A stretch of DNA of 64,000 nucleotides from Lachnoclostridium phytofermentans ISDg (GCF_000018685.1 NC_010001.1:3748001-3812000), one strand, 5' to 3'. Numbered from the stretch's first letter, positions 9,504-19,515 are shown. A program made the numbers and translations. The notes: a model not told the origin generated them from the letters alone.

Positions 9504-11272
9504 TAGGCATCCTCCCTTCCTACTAATTGCTCCGCTTGTTCCATAATTTGATGCTTTATTGCTCCATATACTTCCTGAAGATTTTCTTCTTTTTCATACT
9601 TAAAACGTCCGATTTGCTCCCTTACAGGCACTTTTACTAAAGCATCGATAGAAGCTCCTTTTTTAAGCGCAGCTAAGGAAGCATCATAGAAGTATAGTAC
9701 TAACTCCATCATACGGAATTGTTTCTCTAGGGTCGTATAGGTATCTACCTCGTGGAATGCATCTTGATGAAGATAATCTTCTCTTATTGATCTGGCTGCC
9801 TCTAACTTTAAACGATCCTCAGAGGACAGTGCATCCATACCAACTAATTTTACGATTTCTTCTAGTTCTGATTCATCGTGTAGCAATTTAACAATTTTTA
9901 AACGGAGTGATGTCCAATTTTCATTCACTTCAGAATTAAACCAATTCCCCATCTTATCCGCATACAACGAATAACTCGTTAGCCAGTTAATCGCAGGAAA
10001 ATGTCTACGGTATGCAAGATTTGCATCAAGACCCCAGAAAACCTTCACTATTCGTAATGTAGCCTGGGAAACCGGTTCCGAGATATCACCACCTGGAGGT
10101 GATACTGCTCCAATTACAGATAATGCTCCCTCTCTATGATTCGAACCAAGTGAGATGACACGTCCTGCACGTTCATAAAACTGAGCCAAACGGCTTCCAA
10201 GATACGCTGGATAACCCTCTTCACCAGGCATTTCTTCCAGACGTCCACTCATTTCTCTTAATGCTTCTGCCCAACGAGACGTTGAATCTGCCATTAATGC
10301 TACCGAATACCCCATATCACGGTAATACTCTGCGATTGAAATTCCAACATAAATTGATGCCTCTCTTGCAGCAACAGGCATATCTGAAGTATTTGCAATT
10401 AATACAGTACGTTCCATGATGGAATATCCTGTTTTAGGATCTATTAGTTCTGGGAACTCATTTAAAACATCTGTCATTTCATTTCCACGTTCCCCACAAC
10501 CGATGTATACTACGATATCAGCTTCAGCCCACTTTGCTAACTGATGCTGTACAACGGTTTTCCCACTTCCAAAAGGACCGGGTACCGTAGCGACACCGCC
10601 TTTGGCAATTGGAAATAAGGTATCAATCACTCGCTGTCCTGTTATAAGCGGCATTTGTGGTGCTAATTTTTCCTTAAATGGTCTACCAATTCTTACTGGC
10701 CACTTCTGTAACATTGATACTGGAACTTCTTCCCCATTCTCAGTTTTTATGACAGCAATTGTCTCCTCAACGGTAAACTCACCGTTAAAAATTTTGCTTA
10801 TTATACCACTAACACCGTTTGGAACTAAGACTTTATGTATAACTATTGGAGACTCCATCGTCGTACCAAGAATATCACCAGTGCTTACCTCTAATCCGAC
10901 ATAAGCGGTCGGCTCAAAATTCCACTTACGATCACGATTTAAGGAAGGTACTTCAATACCTCGTTCTAGATTATTTCCCGTTCTCTCCATGATCTCATTT
11001 AATGGTCTTTGAATTCCATCGAAGATGGAGCCAATTAATCCAGGACCTAATTCCACACAGAGTGGATTTCCAGTTGATTCTACTGGCTCTCCAGGGCCTA
11101 AGCCTGAGGTTTCTTCATATACTTGAATCGATGCTTCGTCACCATGCATCTCAATAATCTCACCAATTAATCTTTGACTACTAACACGAACCACGTCAAA
11201 CATATTGGCATTTCGCATACCCTCTGCAATGACTAAGGGACCTGCAACCTTTTTGATTACACCTTTACTCAT
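9503..11272 (-). CDS. ntpA: V-type ATPase catalytic subunit A
   Basis: This 589-residue protein is the catalytic ATPase subunit. The P-loop is GPFGSGKTVVQ with Lys238. The catalytic Glu lies in GCGERGNEMTDVL, and MADSTSRWAEALREMSGRLE and the non-homologous bulge region are present. It hydrolyses (or makes) ATP in the cytoplasmic head of the rotary motor. It starts directly after the subunit F stop with no spacer, and overlaps ntpB by one base. The sequence looks complete and functional. Confidence 0.97.
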   Translation of the reverse strand: MSKGVIKKVAGPLVIAEGMRNANMFDVVRVSSQRLIGEIIEMHGDEASIQVYEETSGLGPGEPVESTGNPLCVELGPGLIGSIFDGIQRPLNEIMERTGNNLERGIEVPSLNRDRKWNFEPTAYVGLEVSTGDILGTTMESPIVIHKVLVPNGVSGIISKIFNGEFTVEETIAVIKTENGEEVPVSMLQKWPVRIGRPFKEKLAPQMPLITGQRVIDTLFPIAKGGVATVPGPFGSGKTVVQHQLAKWAEADIVVYIGCGERGNEMTDVLNEFPELIDPKTGYSIMERTVLIANTSDMPVAAREASIYVGISIAEYYRDMGYSVALMADSTSRWAEALREMSGRLEEMPGEEGYPAYLGSRLAQFYERAGRVISLGSNHREGALSVIGAVSPPGGDISEPVSQATLRIVKVFWGLDANLAYRRHFPAINWLTSYSLYADKMGNWFNSEVNENWTSLRLKIVKLLHDESELEEIVKLVGMDALSSEDRLKLEAARSIREDYLHQDAFHEVDTYTTLEKQFRMMELVLYFYDASLAALKKGASIDALVKVPVREQIGRFKYEKEENLQEVYGAIKHQIMEQAEQLVGREDA

Positions 11273-11608
11273 TTATTTTTTTACACCTACCTCTTCCTTA
11301 AATAAAATATCTGAACCTACCGCTTGTTCTACCATTTTCTTAATCCTAGCTACCCCATTATTGGTGTTACCTGAGATACCAGGGATTGGGAGAATGACAG
11401 GAAGTGCATTGTTCTTCTGGCTCTCCAAAAGACTCGAAAGTTTAGACGCAAAATATTCGGTAATATAAATGATGGCATAGTCTTCATTCATAAGGTCCTT
11501 TAGTACTCTTCTCGCCTCTTCTTCCTCCTCAACCGGAAAAACCGAAAGACCTAAGGCTCCAAAACCATAGGTGCTATCTCTATCTCCCAAGACTGCTACT
11601 CTATACAT
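11273..11608 (-). CDS. ntpG: V-type ATPase subunit F
   Basis: This small 111-residue protein has the family pattern VAVLGDRDSTYGFGALGL at the start and YAIIYITEYFA in the middle. Subunit F is a Rossmann-like protein that binds the D subunit in the central rotor. It is called NtpG in the Enterococcus naming. The start lies eight bases inside the end of the C-subunit gene, and the stop touches the A-subunit start. Confidence 0.92.
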   Translation of the reverse strand: MYRVAVLGDRDSTYGFGALGLSVFPVEEEEEARRVLKDLMNEDYAIIYITEYFASKLSSLLESQKNNALPVILPIPGISGNTNNGVARIKKMVEQAVGSDILFKEEVGVKK

Positions 11609-12587
11609 ATAATTTTCTCATCCTTTCCCTGATGAGCTGTTCCGGTAGAGCATTTCGCTTTCCAGAGAGTATCAGTTTTACCATTTTAATTTCTGTCTCA
11701 CGTGCCAGATAATAAGCAATCACTGGTGCAACGGTATAAGGTAGGTGTTTAACCTTTTTTAACAACTGCATAATTTCATTATCGCACCAGAGCTCAAATG
11801 CCGCGTATGATTTTTTTAACATACTAGCACCTTCTGCATACACTGTTTTTTTGAGATAGGATATCAACTCCTCTTCCCCTTTTTTTGCAATAGAAATTAT
11901 CTCTTGCTTTGAAAGCGTTTCACACGGAACTAAAGCCATCTCATAAAAATCCTGACTTTTCTTTGCCTTACATGCGCGGTAAGCTATTGTAATATTTGCA
12001 TAGGCTACCTTTTTTTCCGTATACTTACTAAGTAACTCAACCTTACTATCTTTCCCTGCACGAGAAAGTGCAGTTAGACAAGCAGAATCTAGAAAGATAT
12101 CACACAATTGTCCATCTCCAGTATGTAATAAATCTTCATATGCTGTTTTTGCATAGCCCGCTAACACAGAAGGAAGTATCTCAAATTTTCTATCCTGAAC
12201 GGCCTTAAATATCTCCTTAGAAGGAAGGCTCCCTCTTTCTAAAAAAACTAGTTTTTCCTTTCTGTTTTTACTTTCTGCATAGATTAACTTTATTGCTACC
12301 TTAACATTATGAAAATCATACGGAATTTGAAATACACGTAGTATCTTCTCATCTTTTACTAGTTCAGAGAATAATTGATATGCATTTTGATACTCTGCCT
12401 CAATAATATCCTCTGACTCTTTCTCCGCGGATAACTTACCAAATCCTTTTTCTCTTAAAAATCGAAGACATTCCTCATAATTTTTACAAGCTAATAGTTG
12501 CTCTAATGAAGAAACACTTAATAAGGAAAGCTCTTTTACTCTAGTACGTGCGACCGCATAATAATACATTGTATCTGCCATGTCCAA
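11601..12587 (-). CDS. ntpC: V-type ATPase subunit C (rotor-to-ring connector)
   Basis: This 328-residue helical protein of the V-ATPase C/AC39 family contains YYYAVARTRVKELSLLS near the start, PYDFHNVKVAIKL in the middle and ETEIKMVKLILSGKRN near the end, all typical family blocks. It joins the central stalk (D/F) to the membrane K ring. It lies 32 bases after the E gene and overlaps the F gene by eight bases. Length fits the family. Confidence 0.93.
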   Translation of the reverse strand: MDMADTMYYYAVARTRVKELSLLSVSSLEQLLACKNYEECLRFLREKGFGKLSAEKESEDIIEAEYQNAYQLFSELVKDEKILRVFQIPYDFHNVKVAIKLIYAESKNRKEKLVFLERGSLPSKEIFKAVQDRKFEILPSVLAGYAKTAYEDLLHTGDGQLCDIFLDSACLTALSRAGKDSKVELLSKYTEKKVAYANITIAYRACKAKKSQDFYEMALVPCETLSKQEIISIAKKGEEELISYLKKTVYAEGASMLKKSYAAFELWCDNEIMQLLKKVKHLPYTVAPVIAYYLARETEIKMVKLILSGKRNALPEQLIRERMRKLYV

Positions 12588-12619
12588 TCACTCCATTTCT
12601 TCACCAATGCTTTTCCTCA

Positions 12620-13234
12620 TTAATTTATTTCTTCCTCTGATGCAAATAAGAGAGAGGCTATAGGTTCTAATAATTGATCGCGTTTTTCTTCAAATAAAGC
12701 CTCTATGGATAGGTTATGAGTTATATTACCTTGTTCTAACAAAAATCCACCGGTTATATTCACCGGTTCTTTTGCTATCGTTAATTTATTATCCTTACTT
12801 TCCTCATTTCTTCTATCCAAAGTCTCTAAAAAGTAACTTGGCAGACGATTTAGATCCCTTTGGTTAAAACATAAACTTCCACCCTGTCCCAAATCAAAAG
12901 GTGCTAGCAATTTTAATATTAAGTCAAAATATTCCTCTTCCGGTAAGGAAAGAATGCTCTCCTTCGCTTGAAGAATTACCTCGATAATCATCTTTTGCTT
13001 TGCTGCTAAAATTTTATTTTTCTTAGCTACCAACGCAGCAGAATCAGCTTGTTTTTTGCTGTTATGTAGTAAAAGCTCTCTCTCTTTTTCTCCGTCTTTT
13101 TTAATTTTTTCTTCTTCCTTCTTTGCTTCCTCTTTCAGTTCTTCCACTTTCTTTTCTGCAGCTAATATTCTTTCTTTCGATATGATAGCTGCTTCTTCTT
13201 CAATACTCTTAATAATCGATTCTAAACCAGTCAT
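12620..13234 (-). CDS. ntpE: V-type ATPase subunit E (peripheral stalk)
   Basis: This 204-residue protein starts with a long charged coiled coil (about residues 5-95, rich in Lys, Glu and Ala) and ends in a globular domain with NITGGFLLEQGNITHNLSIE. This is the form of subunit E, which pairs with the small H-type subunit as a stator holding the head against subunit I. It lies 19 bases after the K gene. The coiled coil makes homology weak by eye, but the operon position and the C-terminal block support the call. Confidence 0.9.
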   Translation of the reverse strand: MTGLESIIKSIEEEAAIISKERILAAEKKVEELKEEAKKEEEKIKKDGEKERELLLHNSKKQADSAALVAKKNKILAAKQKMIIEVILQAKESILSLPEEEYFDLILKLLAPFDLGQGGSLCFNQRDLNRLPSYFLETLDRRNEESKDNKLTIAKEPVNITGGFLLEQGNITHNLSIEALFEEKRDQLLEPIASLLFASEEEIN

Positions 13235-13253
13235 ACGCCCTCCTACCTGCTCC

Positions 13254-13766
13254 TTACAGGTTCAAGGAACTTACACCACTTACTGCTAATAAGGAAATTA
13301 GTAGAGCTAGAATAGCATATGTCTCTACCATTGCAGGTAAAATCATAGCCTTACCAAACTGCTCCGGCTTTTTAGCAACCATACCGATACTAGCAACGGA
13401 TGCCTTGGCTTGGGCAATAGCTGAAACTAAACCAACTATAGCAATTGGAAGACAAGCACAGAAATAGAGTGCACCCATTTGCCAGGAAATTCCACTATCA
13501 CCTGCTAATACACCAATCTTCGTCATTGTAAGGAATGCAATCAAAAGGCCATAGATACCTTGAGTACCAGGAAGCAATTGAAGAACTAATATTTTACCGA
13601 ATTTGGATGGATCTTCTGATAACACACCTGCTGCCGCCTCACCAGCTTTACCAACTCCAATTGCTGATCCAATTCCTGCCATAAGAGCTGCAAGTGCTGC
13701 TCCTAACAAAGCTAAAATAATTCCTAGATTTTCGAATCCTGCTCCACTAACTGCTAAAAAGTTCAT
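13254..13766 (-). CDS. ntpK: V-type ATPase membrane ring subunit K (predicted Na+ binding)
   Basis: This 170-residue, four-helix proteolipid is a fused double hairpin, as in Enterococcus hirae NtpK. The residues known to bind Na+ in NtpK are all present: Leu65, Thr68 and Gln69 in LQLLPGTQG, Tyr72, Gln119 in SAIAQAK, and the carboxylate Glu148 in MVETYAIL. I therefore infer that the enzyme moves Na+ rather than H+. The gene starts one base after subunit I ends. The N-terminal half also keeps the gly-rich helix GIGSAIGVGKAGEAAAG. Confidence 0.95.
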   Translation of the reverse strand: MNFLAVSGAGFENLGIILALLGAALAALMAGIGSAIGVGKAGEAAAGVLSEDPSKFGKILVLQLLPGTQGIYGLLIAFLTMTKIGVLAGDSGISWQMGALYFCACLPIAIVGLVSAIAQAKASVASIGMVAKKPEQFGKAMILPAMVETYAILALLISLLAVSGVSSLNL

Positions 13767-13767
13767 A

Positions 13768-15783
13768 TTATCTCTCTCCTTTATCCAATTTAAAATACTT
13801 TGTTCTCATGGAAAATGGACTAAATTCACGTCCTCCACCACTATAAAACTTTCCGAAAAATTCTACATATTGTAAACGATTGGTATGTACATAAGCACCA
13901 AGTGCATTAATACCAATATTAATTGCATGACCAAGAATAAAAATAACAATAAATGCTATTACACCAACAAATCCTCCACCCACCATGGATGCCATCATAT
14001 TAATTACTGTACAAATAACGCCTGAGGCTAAACCTAACGCTAGTAGACGAGAATAGGATAAAACATCACTTAAATAGCCAGTGATACCATAATAACCATA
14101 TAAGCCTTTTAAGAAACGCTTGACTGGATTTCTGGATTCTCTTCCCGCTGTCAAGATGATTCCTGCTGAGGAGATTAACATGATAACAAGCGCGATATTT
14201 CCTACCTCCTTACTTAACTGAAAACTAAGTCCAAAGGTCTTTGTAAAAACATCCATAGATAGTAACAAAACAAGCGAAGCAGTTAGTACGATATACCACA
14301 GGATAACATCGTAAAGAACTGATTTATAATCTTTTTGTTTTATACATTGATATAGTTTCACTGCTAATCCCGTATAAATATGTATAATTCCAAACAACAT
14401 AGAAAATACTAACATTTTCATTGGTTCATTGACTGGGAAAAACCATACTGGAGGGATGGAAATTACGTGACCAAAAAAAGTTTCTGATACAACATCGACC
14501 ATATCTCCAAAATAGCTGCCAAACATTACTCCCCAAAATATAGTAGAGATACCGCAATATAGAAACATCTTGAGAGAATTTTTCAAAGTATTCTCCATAT
14601 TCTTATACTTTAAGAGAGCAAATGTACATCCAAATACCATAATTGCTCCATAGGCTGCATCCGCTAACATTAGTCCAAAGAGAATATAATAAAAAACAGC
14701 CATTATCGTTGTTGGATCTATTTCCCCTTTACCAGGTAAACTATACGCTTTTACAGTACCTTCCAGTGGTTTTGAAAAAGCTGGATTTTTTAAAAGAATA
14801 GGAACCTCTTCTTCCTCACTGATATCCATAGTCTCAATCGCAACATCACATTGCTCTTGTATCCTCTTTAAGGTCTTTCCTATCTCATCTTTGGGAATAT
14901 ATCCACTCACAACAAACACATTCTCTGTCTCAACGAGGTGTTTTATAACCTCACATTGTCCTAATCGAACCTCTGCATCATCGGATAAGAATTGAAACTC
15001 CTCGATATCCTGTTCAAACTCTTTAATCATCTTAAGATGCTCTGTAATTTTTTTTTCTGAAACTAGGATTTCTTCCTCGATGAAATCTTTTTCTTTTGCA
15101 GGTGGTAAATTTAGGTTACAATTGGAGATTTTTTGAGAAAAAGAAGCATCTCTTAAGATAGAGAGAACTTCTACCGCTTGCTTCTTTAGACACATAACCA
15201 TAATATAAGTCATAAGTTTGCTCGAACTGATTACTTCAACCTCAACGAACTGGTTATTCTCGGTAGTGGTTAAAGGATCTGAAAATAGTTCTTCTACTTT
15301 CGATTTCTCCCAAGCATTTGGTAAAGTGCCAAAAAAAACAGCCGTACAGTTTGTTTCTGTACAGCTAAAAGGTATCGTAAGAGTAATCCACGGTACGAGT
15401 GCCTCAAGCTGTGCCCTTCGCTTTTTGTTTTCTTGAACTTCTTCCGTAATTATTCTAGCAAGCCGCGTTACTTGTAACGCATGCTCTTTTATTTGATTGT
15501 ATTTTGATTCGTAAAATTCGTACTTTTCCGAGGTGATTAATTTTCTTCCGGTAAGTGAAGAAACTTTTGTTTTTTTGTCACAATAGGTGTCCATCACCTG
15601 CAAAGCTTCTTTCGCTAACTGTATATCCTCTGCTACATATTCTTCTACCTCGGACTGTTTTTGAAGATGAAATATACTATCGTCATAATAAATATCGGTA
15701 ACTTCCATCACGCCACACCGCTGCAGTGTTGTTAGTAGCTTTTTTCGGTTTCTCTTCAGTGCGCACAATTGAATTTTCTGCAT
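13768..15783 (-). CDS. ntpI: V-type ATPase subunit I (membrane stator)
   Basis: Subunit I has a cytoplasmic coiled-coil half (about residues 1-330) and a C-terminal half with seven or so membrane helices, containing FYYILFGLMLADAAYG, YSRLLALGLASGVI and LGHAINIGINALGAYVH, typical of this family. It provides the ion half-channels facing the K ring. The frame opens upstream at 15810, but that ATG lies inside the H gene and has a ribosome site only one base away. The ATG at 15783, one base after the H stop, gives the usual N-terminus MQKIQLCALKRNRK and is preferred, though its own ribosome site is weak. Confidence 0.93.
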   Translation of the reverse strand: MQKIQLCALKRNRKKLLTTLQRCGVMEVTDIYYDDSIFHLQKQSEVEEYVAEDIQLAKEALQVMDTYCDKKTKVSSLTGRKLITSEKYEFYESKYNQIKEHALQVTRLARIITEEVQENKKRRAQLEALVPWITLTIPFSCTETNCTAVFFGTLPNAWEKSKVEELFSDPLTTTENNQFVEVEVISSSKLMTYIMVMCLKKQAVEVLSILRDASFSQKISNCNLNLPPAKEKDFIEEEILVSEKKITEHLKMIKEFEQDIEEFQFLSDDAEVRLGQCEVIKHLVETENVFVVSGYIPKDEIGKTLKRIQEQCDVAIETMDISEEEEVPILLKNPAFSKPLEGTVKAYSLPGKGEIDPTTIMAVFYYILFGLMLADAAYGAIMVFGCTFALLKYKNMENTLKNSLKMFLYCGISTIFWGVMFGSYFGDMVDVVSETFFGHVISIPPVWFFPVNEPMKMLVFSMLFGIIHIYTGLAVKLYQCIKQKDYKSVLYDVILWYIVLTASLVLLLSMDVFTKTFGLSFQLSKEVGNIALVIMLISSAGIILTAGRESRNPVKRFLKGLYGYYGITGYLSDVLSYSRLLALGLASGVICTVINMMASMVGGGFVGVIAFIVIFILGHAINIGINALGAYVHTNRLQYVEFFGKFYSGGGREFSPFSMRTKYFKLDKGER

Positions 15784-15784
15784 G

Positions 15785-16108
15785 TTAAGCACTGACACTA
15801 TGTAACACATCCTTTACAATATAATCGATGGTTTTCTTTTTGTTTTCGGTACTAAGTTTCATTAAATATTCAATTTCCTTGTCTGCTTCCATCAAAGCAT
15901 TTTCTGTTTGTTGTTCGCGGTATTCACTCGCTTCCAACATTGCTTTCTTTGTTAACTCTTCTTCCTCCTTCATGACACTACTTAGATGCGTTTTCACTTC
16001 TTCTTTTGCACGTTCCATCATCTTGTTTCCTCTAGCGATTGCATCATTCTCTTTCTCTTTTGCTAATTCTTCAACCTCACGCACCCGGTTAAGCATCTCG
16101 CCTACCAT
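15785..16108 (-). CDS. ntpF: V-type ATPase small peripheral-stalk subunit (H / NtpF type)
   Basis: This 107-residue, almost wholly helical, charged protein is the first gene of the ATPase operon. It has coiled-coil heptads such as NRVREVEELAKEKENDAIARG and is the size of the H/G-type stator subunit that pairs with E. The ATG has a perfect AAGGAGG ribosome site, and a good promoter lies about 55 bases upstream. Identity rests mainly on size, coiled coil and operon position, since the sequence of such subunits varies. Confidence 0.85.
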   Translation of the reverse strand: MVGEMLNRVREVEELAKEKENDAIARGNKMMERAKEEVKTHLSSVMKEEEELTKKAMLEASEYREQQTENALMEADKEIEYLMKLSTENKKKTIDYIVKDVLHSVSA

Positions 16109-16161
16109 TTCACACCTCCTTTGTTAAAAATTTTGTCATAATATGGATAACATATAGATTC

Positions 16162-16190
16162 ATTATAGCCTATCTTATTCCCACCTTCAA
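16162..16190 (-). promoter_or_regulatory. Promoter of the V-ATPase operon
   Basis: On the minus strand there is a -35 TTGAAG (plus 16185-16190), a 17-base spacer and a perfect -10 TATAAT (plus 16162-16167), about 54 bases before the first ATPase start. Confidence 0.65.
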
Positions 16191-16224
16191 TGCTATAGTA
16201 ATTTTTTAGTGTTAAGAAGCTGTT

Positions 16225-16274
16225 AAAAAACTCCTGGAAATCCGAGTAAATTATTCGGCTTCCAGGAGTTTTTT
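16225..16274 (-). terminator. Terminator after the NusG-II gene
   Basis: A 15-base perfect stem aaaaaactcctggaa / ttccaggagtttttt has a second small CCGA/TCGG pairing inside the loop. It lies just past the stop of the 16287-16658 gene and provides a T-run on the minus strand. It insulates that gene from the V-ATPase promoter. Confidence 0.85.
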
Positions 16275-16286
16275 AAATAATATCCT

Positions 16287-16658
16287 CTATTGCGCTATGG
16301 CATCTGTTTTTGATTGCTCCCCTTCGGTAACTTCTACGATAATTTCATTAGGTAAACAAATAATCATATCGTTTTTGTTATGAATCGCTAGATGGTTTAC
16401 ACAAATCTGGTCGGGACATCCAGCGCTTTCCATTTTTGCATATCCATCTTCTATTTTTAATACGCTATCCCCAAGTCTTCCTGGTATAATTACTGTTTGA
16501 TTTTTATATAAAGAATATGTGCCGAAGGTCTTCCCTTCAACTTCAACAACAACTTTACCATTTTCACCAACTTCACCTGACATCAGCCAATATACCAAAA
16601 AACTTCCACCCGCAATCACTAATAACACTACCAATAAAATAATATCTTTTTTCTTCAA
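16287..16658 (-). CDS. NusG domain II-containing membrane-anchored protein
   Basis: This 123-residue protein has one N-terminal membrane helix (about 5-26) and an extracytoplasmic NusG domain II. The hallmark is SAGCPDQICVNHLAIHNKND, which carries two conserved Cys, followed by ICLPNEIIVEV. These proteins are common in Clostridia, often near FMN-binding or electron-transfer proteins. Their role is not settled, and no such partner is in this window. The start is TTG with AGAGG eight bases upstream. It appears to be a single-gene unit ending in a strong terminator. Confidence 0.85.
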   Translation of the reverse strand: MKKKDIILLVVLLVIAGGSFLVYWLMSGEVGENGKVVVEVEGKTFGTYSLYKNQTVIIPGRLGDSVLKIEDGYAKMESAGCPDQICVNHLAIHNKNDMIICLPNEIIVEVTEGEQSKTDAIAQ

Positions 16659-16872
16659 GTTATAATCCTCTCAATCAAAGTATATTTGCTAGTTTCACAG
16701 GAAGTAATCATTTATCATAAGTATAGGAATCTAGCATTTTTAACTTTTCTCACTGATTATTAGGATAAAGGACAACCAACCAAAAAGTCAACACCTGTTT
16801 TAAATAATATTAAGCATTTTATAGTAAATATCTTCTTACTGTTAACTACCTTACTATCTTTCACTACTTTTT

Positions 16873-19515
16873 CTAAGATATAAAAAAGCTTTCAGGTAAC
16901 TCTTCTGAAATTAAGTCTAACGCCACAATCACATTCAGGCACCATTGGGACATAACATTGGTTGAGACTCTAGGCATCTCCTGTAATATCTCCTGATTTC
17001 CTGCGTGATATACAGGATGAGTCTCAAATACACTGTTTTTAACTTCCGTTGATAAACACTCTTTTAACTCTTTCCAAATCTTTTTTGCTAGTTTCTCATC
17101 TTGATAATACTTTGCTCCGTAGGCAGCCATGGCCGCTGCCATATAAGGAAACGTAGCGATTCTGTCTCTAATTAAGCCATTGGTAAATGCAAACTGTTCC
17201 TCATGATCCATATAATAGAATCTTCCAAAGTCAGCAAGCATTCGATTCCATTCTTCATCTTCTAACATATGTGCCAGCTCCAACCAGATTTGTGGAGCAC
17301 CCATGCAAATAATCAGATGAAAACCTCCTGTGGCTTGCTCTCCCAGATAATGCAGATGACTGCTTTCTGGGTCATACTCAAAATCAGAGCCTGAAATCAA
17401 ACGCAGTGGTGCATTTTTTAAATCCTGAATTCCTGTCAGTATCTTTTCCTGATAGGCTTGATTTTGATGTCTCTCCCACTCTGTCATCCAATTCGAGGTA
17501 AAGGTTGACCAGTCAGGGCCGGTACGGGCATGTGTTTTATAAACCATTTCCTCTTTCTTATAGAAATATCGAAGAGGATCAATTTCTAGAAGAGTAAAAT
17601 CTCCATCCTTGACTTCATCAAAAATATCACCAAGACGATAATCTCCTGTGAGATAGTAATAAAACCGATGATGGCCTGCCATTGCAATACGGGCTTCTTT
17701 ACAAGAACACCCCCAGTGCCTAACATTGTGTCTGGAGCCTATGCCCTTATATGGTCCCAGGTGGTAGACATCTACTTCAGAGCAATGACGTGCCATGGCT
17801 TCTGCCATGGTAAAGATATCCTCTCTTCCAGTCCTTAAGAAGGAATACCACAACCAGAGAGTCGGAACAAGTTCCGTATTCTGCCATGCATATCCACCCA
17901 TATCATAACGCCAGCAGTGGCGTGTTTTATCATAAGTATGCATCACATCCCCATAAGAAAATACTCCATACCAGTTACGAATTTTGATTTCTTCAAGGTA
18001 AAACTCGATTCCTTTCTCTAATTGGTCTTCTAACCACATCTGTGCCTCATTCTCTTTCTTTCTTAAACTCCAGATGCCAAACGCTCCAAGTTCATGGTAA
18101 TATTCAGGATTTGCTATGTAAACGCATGGTTTCTGGACTCGTTTATAAAAACGTTCCATCCACTCATCTGTAGGAATACCATCCGCAATTGCAGTTAACC
18201 GAAATTCATTCGTATTTGCGATACCATAAGGAGTAGCACCCATTTCATCAAATCCCTCATAATAAGTTTGTGAATATCCTGTGGTCGCATAGTGCCTAAA
18301 ATCCATTGCTTCAACTTCCGGTGACCAAAACCAGACTGTTGCACATGCTAATTCTTTATCAAGATACTTCACCTGATAAGTAGAAGGATACTTCTGCCAA
18401 AAATCTTTCAATCCGATTGCAAATCCTCCCTCTTCATCTGACACTGCAACAGTACCTTTTGCATGAGTTCCATGAAGTCCTTCTATGTAACAGCATTCCT
18501 CCTTGCTGATTTTCTTCTTCACTATAAAATGAGTGGCACTATCCTGACAAAGCACATATTCTCCCCAGATTGGGATATTATCTTTTGCCTGCATCGCTTC
18601 TGGGGTATCTATTTCATTTAAGCAAAGAAGTTCTCCCTTCATCTGTCTTTCATAGATAGAAATAGGGACTATTGGATGCCAGGTAAGAAGCATCGCAAGA
18701 CTTTCATGAAAACAGCCAAAATCTGTTCCGAATTTAATATGACGATTATAGCTTTCACCTTTCATCTGCCGATAAATACGAACTCCAATTCCCTTTAAGA
18801 AATCCTTGTCTTCATCACCGTCATAAAGAAAGGTATGTGTAAATAAAATTTCTGACTGATTCCTTCCTATCGCCATACGAAGAATAAACGGAAGTACTTC
18901 CCTTTTACTAATTGCATGCTGATGGATTCCGGTTAATTTAATTACGCATTGAAGCGGACCGCACTCCTCAATCTTTGTTTCTTTGATCACCCCCAGATAA
19001 GGAACTTCTCTTTTTATAACCTCACCATCTACTCTTGTTCTTTCTTCTAACAGTGCTATCAGTTCTGCTTCTTTTGCAACTTCACCTTCTTCGGTATGAA
19101 ATTGCTCAAAAAGTTTTGTACCTTGTTTCCATATCCGCACGCTTGTGGTTCCTGCCTGAACAAACAGGCTATCTTTCTCTTCTGTAATTAAGATATTATC
19201 AGTGATTGCTTCCTTATTTCTTCCCTCTTGTGTTATGGTTTCTGTTTCTTTATTTTGATATTTTTTTAAAACAGGTTCTACTGTCACAGTTTCACTCATA
19301 CCATCGCTATTGCCAGTATGTGCAGCCCATTTTACTGTTCCATCTGGCCAATAAGCAGTAATTCGTGATTGAACAGGGACATTACTATCATCTTCATTCT
19401 TTAATATAAATTTCGCTTCGGAGGAAACTTCCCCTTTTTCCCAGTAGCTTCCAAACGTTGTTAATCCACTCTTTTCTCTGTTCTCCATTCTATGTAATTC
19501 CATCTGTTTTAACAT
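16873..19515 (-). CDS. PcRGLX/YetA-like protein (PL26-type exo-rhamnogalacturonan lyase candidate)
   Basis: This 880-residue protein has no signal peptide, so it is probably cytoplasmic. The N-terminal part (KSGLTTFGSYWEKGEV..., then YWPDGTVKWAAHTG) matches the N-terminal RIFT-barrel pattern of the YetA / PcRGLX family. A long middle to C-terminal part is rich in Trp, Tyr and His (RHCWRYDMGGYAWQNTELVP, HNVRHWGCSCKEARIAMAGH) and looks like an alpha/alpha barrel. Characterised PL26 enzymes release unsaturated galacturonosyl-rhamnose from rhamnogalacturonan I ends. It follows the GH2 gene by 96 bases, so the two are likely co-transcribed. The family call rests on remembered motifs; the exact activity is inferred. 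Confidence 0.7.
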   Translation of the reverse strand: MLKQMELHRMENREKSGLTTFGSYWEKGEVSSEAKFILKNEDDSNVPVQSRITAYWPDGTVKWAAHTGNSDGMSETVTVEPVLKKYQNKETETITQEGRNKEAITDNILITEEKDSLFVQAGTTSVRIWKQGTKLFEQFHTEEGEVAKEAELIALLEERTRVDGEVIKREVPYLGVIKETKIEECGPLQCVIKLTGIHQHAISKREVLPFILRMAIGRNQSEILFTHTFLYDGDEDKDFLKGIGVRIYRQMKGESYNRHIKFGTDFGCFHESLAMLLTWHPIVPISIYERQMKGELLCLNEIDTPEAMQAKDNIPIWGEYVLCQDSATHFIVKKKISKEECCYIEGLHGTHAKGTVAVSDEEGGFAIGLKDFWQKYPSTYQVKYLDKELACATVWFWSPEVEAMDFRHYATTGYSQTYYEGFDEMGATPYGIANTNEFRLTAIADGIPTDEWMERFYKRVQKPCVYIANPEYYHELGAFGIWSLRKKENEAQMWLEDQLEKGIEFYLEEIKIRNWYGVFSYGDVMHTYDKTRHCWRYDMGGYAWQNTELVPTLWLWYSFLRTGREDIFTMAEAMARHCSEVDVYHLGPYKGIGSRHNVRHWGCSCKEARIAMAGHHRFYYYLTGDYRLGDIFDEVKDGDFTLLEIDPLRYFYKKEEMVYKTHARTGPDWSTFTSNWMTEWERHQNQAYQEKILTGIQDLKNAPLRLISGSDFEYDPESSHLHYLGEQATGGFHLIICMGAPQIWLELAHMLEDEEWNRMLADFGRFYYMDHEEQFAFTNGLIRDRIATFPYMAAAMAAYGAKYYQDEKLAKKIWKELKECLSTEVKNSVFETHPVYHAGNQEILQEMPRVSTNVMSQWCLNVIVALDLISEELPESFFIS

